Assembly: GCA_035461175.1 (NCBI GenBank)
Contig: DATHVR010000006.1
Location: 1-15,623 of the forward strand
Reading direction: 5' to 3'
Source: DATHVR01 sp035461175
Lineage (GTDB): Bacteria > Actinomycetota > Acidimicrobiia > Spongiisociales > ZC4RG35
DNA length: 15,623 nt
The translations under genes and the position numbers were made by a program. This document shows, one piece after another, positions 14,061-15,623 of this stretch. The notes under the pieces were generated by a model. The model did not search any database and was not told the origin of the DNA. It worked only from the letters and a program-made list of their open reading frames with translations. Position 1 is the stretch's first letter. Each line of letters begins with the position of its first letter.

Positions 14061-15343
14061 TCGACATCGTCTCGTTCCGCACCGAGGGCCTGGGCGACTC
14101 GACCTACCTGGTCCTGTACGCGGGCCGGGCGATCGTCGTCGATCCCCAGCGTGACATTGAACGGTTCCTGGACCGTCTCGGCGATCACCAACCGCGCTGG
14201 GTGCTCGAAACCCACCTTCACAACGACTACGTCTCCGGCGGGCTGGGTCTGGCCCGGCACACGGGAGCAGAACTCGTCATGCCGGCGTCGGCTGCCCCCG
14301 CTTTCCGCCACACTCCCGCCTTCCACGGGGAGGATCTCATCGACGGCGAAATAACGATCCGCCCGCTGCACACACCCGGCCACACACCGGAGCACACCAG
14401 CTACGTCATCATCGCCGAGGGCGAAGAAAAGGCCGTCTTCACCGGCGGCTCCCTGCTGGTGGGGTCGGCGGGACGCAGCGACCTACTGGGACCCGACCGC
14501 GCCGACAGCCTGGCCCGGCTCCAGTACGGGTCGGTCACCCGACTGGCCCGGCTTCCCGAGCAGACGGGGCTCTACCCGACCCACGGGGCGGGCTCGTTCT
14601 GCACCGCCGCCGCCGCCGGCGACAGCACTTCGACCATCGGCGACGAGAAGCGGACCAATCCGGTGCTGTCACATCCCGACGAGGACAGCTTCGTCGCCTC
14701 CCACCTGTCCGACCTGGAGCCTTATCCGGACTACTACGCCCGCATGGGCCCCATCAACCTGAGCGGGCCGCCTGCCCTACCCGACGACTCACCGCCCCGG
14801 ATCGCCCTCGCCGACGTCGAGCCGGGCACACCGGTGGTCGACGCCCGGCCCGCCGACGAGTTCGCCGCCGGGCACCTGCCGGGCGCCCTCAACATCCCCC
14901 TCACCGATCAATTCGGCACCTGGTTCGGATGGCTGCTCGATGGGGACGTGCGTCCCGTCCTCGTCACCGCCGGAACCGAGGCCACCGCCGAGGCGGTGAC
15001 CCAGCTTGCTCGCCTGGGCATAGACGGCCTTCCCGGGGTGGTCGAACCCGCCGAATCTGGGGGACCGAACCGCACCCGGACCGCCCGCCTGTCCGATCTC
15101 TCCGGCGCCGGCCAGATCCTCGACGTGCGCTCGCCGCTGGAACGGGCCGACACCGCTTCCGACCGCACCGTCCACCGTTACCTCCCCGATCTCCGTTCCG
15201 GGCTCCCACCCGAGATCGACCCGGCCGCCCCGGTGTGGATCATGTGTGCCACCGGATTCCGCTCTGCCATCGCCGCCTCCATGCTCCAGGCTCAGGGCGT
15301 CGACGCCATCCCCGTGCTCGATGCCGGAGTCGACGACCTCTGA
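14057..15343 (+). CDS. MBL-fold hydrolase fused to two rhodanese domains (persulfide dioxygenase-like)
   Basis: The 428-residue protein combines three domains. The metallo-beta-lactamase domain (about 1-235) resembles ETHE1/CstB-type persulfide dioxygenases and has THLHNDYVSGG (52-62), with metal ligands His53, His55 and Asp57, plus His109 in HTPGHTPEHTSY and His176 in YPTHGAGSF. The Asp of the usual FTGD motif, an iron ligand in ETHE1, is Gly131 here (FTGGSLLVG), and the His of HxHxDH is Tyr58. Rhodanese domain 1 (about 247-330) starts PVVDARPADEFAAGHLPGA, but its active loop has Ala305 where Cys is expected, so it is probably structural. Domain 2 (about 345-428) has QILDVRSP and Cys397 in CATGFRS. 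The GTG at 14057 overlaps the preceding rhodanese stop. It probably oxidises or transfers low-molecular-weight persulfides; the exact reaction is not certain from sequence. Confidence 0.9.
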   Translation: MIDIVSFRTEGLGDSTYLVLYAGRAIVVDPQRDIERFLDRLGDHQPRWVLETHLHNDYVSGGLGLARHTGAELVMPASAAPAFRHTPAFHGEDLIDGEITIRPLHTPGHTPEHTSYVIIAEGEEKAVFTGGSLLVGSAGRSDLLGPDRADSLARLQYGSVTRLARLPEQTGLYPTHGAGSFCTAAAAGDSTSTIGDEKRTNPVLSHPDEDSFVASHLSDLEPYPDYYARMGPINLSGPPALPDDSPPRIALADVEPGTPVVDARPADEFAAGHLPGALNIPLTDQFGTWFGWLLDGDVRPVLVTAGTEATAEAVTQLARLGIDGLPGVVEPAESGGPNRTRTARLSDLSGAGQILDVRSPLERADTASDRTVHRYLPDLRSGLPPEIDPAAPVWIMCATGFRSAIAASMLQAQGVDAIPVLDAGVDDL

Positions 15344-15381
15344 CGGATTGCACAACTCCAGGCCGGTGGCACCCTGGGGAG

Positions 15382-15623
15382 GTGCGAAACCTGCTGGTTG
15401 CGGCTCTGATCCTGATCGCGGGATGTGCCCCGGCCGTCTCGGCGCCGACCGCACCGGCGCCGAGCCTCTCCCCCGACCCGACCGGGGCGAGCACCACCCT
15501 CCCGGCTCCGACCCCGTCGACCACCACCCTCCCGCCGACCACCACCAGCACATACCCCACCACCACCACCAGCACATACCCCACCACCACCACCACCCTC
15601 CCCCCGGGTGTCGGGCCGCCGCC
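15382..15623 (+). CDS. Putative lipoprotein with Pro/Thr-rich linker, truncated by window end
   Basis: 80 codons are visible with no stop before the edge. From the GTG at 15382 the protein reads (M)RNLLVAALILIAGCAPAV. This is a short signal peptide ending in a lipobox Leu-Ile-Ala-Gly-Cys with Cys15 as the expected lipidated residue, so the product should be exported and anchored to the outer face of the membrane. Residues 20-80 are a Pro/Thr/Ser/Ala-rich, disordered linker containing two exact copies of STYPTTTT (residues 56-71). The functional domain must lie further right and cannot be named. The n-region is very short (one Arg), and the GGAGG abuts the GTG too closely for a normal ribosome site, so the start is uncertain; there is no in-frame stop immediately upstream. 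It lies 38 bp after the MBL-rhodanese gene. Confidence 0.65.
   Translation, partial: MRNLLVAALILIAGCAPAVSAPTAPAPSLSPDPTGASTTLPAPTPSTTTLPPTTTSTYPTTTTSTYPTTTTTLPPGVGPP
15547..15594 (+). repeat. Tandem repeat, two 24-bp units inside the lipoprotein linker
   Basis: The unit starts AGCACATACCCC and continues with four ACC triplets. It occurs twice in exact copies, and ACC runs extend on both sides. It keeps the reading frame and encodes STYPTTTT twice. Such a low-complexity array is prone to copy-number change by slippage. Confidence 0.85.

Noticed and set aside
15547..15597. Short direct repeats as a CRISPR array
   Set aside because: The units abut without spacers, keep a reading frame and encode a Pro/Thr linker.

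Overview
The window is GC-rich DNA from a high-GC Gram-positive (actinobacterial) chromosome. Four things point this way: strong GC bias at third codon positions, GTG starts, repeated leaderless promoters of the TANNNT type a few bases before the start codon, and an actinobacterial style of protein (baeRF-type eRF1 homologue, TPR-LuxR regulator, metallo-beta-lactamase/double-rhodanese fusion). The class Acidimicrobiia is a reasonable guess but is not shown. I see no rRNA, tRNA, insertion sequence, phage gene or CRISPR array; this is mostly housekeeping and accessory metabolism.

Left part (1-5128). Two paralogous CPA2 (KefB/NapA-like) cation:proton antiporter genes diverge from a 239-bp spacer. 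The leftward one is cut by the window edge and has odd residues at the ion-binding centre. The rightward one is preceded by a clear cyclic-di-AMP (ydaO-yuaA) riboswitch and carries two C-terminal universal-stress-protein domains, which makes a coherent c-di-AMP-controlled ion-efflux unit. Downstream lies a collapsed remnant of a Bax-inhibitor-1/YccA membrane protein gene, then a baeRF7-type protein of the eRF1 superfamily.

Middle (5145-10659). NADP-type isocitrate dehydrogenase (icd) faces left, convergent with the baeRF gene. A small three-helix membrane protein and a TPR-LuxR regulator follow on the plus strand, both with leaderless promoters. An inverted repeat separates the regulator from a translationally coupled pair, an alpha/beta hydrolase and a flavin-dependent monooxygenase-like protein. 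The latter has Arg in place of the first Gly of its FAD-binding motif.

Right part (10656-15623). A leftward purN-purH pair (coupled by a 4-bp GTGA overlap) and folD, which has its own promoter, handle 10-formyl-tetrahydrofolate production and its use in purine synthesis. folD and the monooxygenase share the palindrome CTAG as overlapping stop codons. Divergent from purN is a two-gene sulfur operon: a single-domain rhodanese, coupled to an MBL-fold protein with two rhodanese domains (persulfide/thiosulfate handling). The window ends inside a Pro/Thr-rich lipoprotein gene.

Most noteworthy: the riboswitch/antiporter/USP unit, the divergent sister antiporter, the YccA pseudogene, the apparent non-canonical start codon of purN, and the recurring leaderless promoter architecture.
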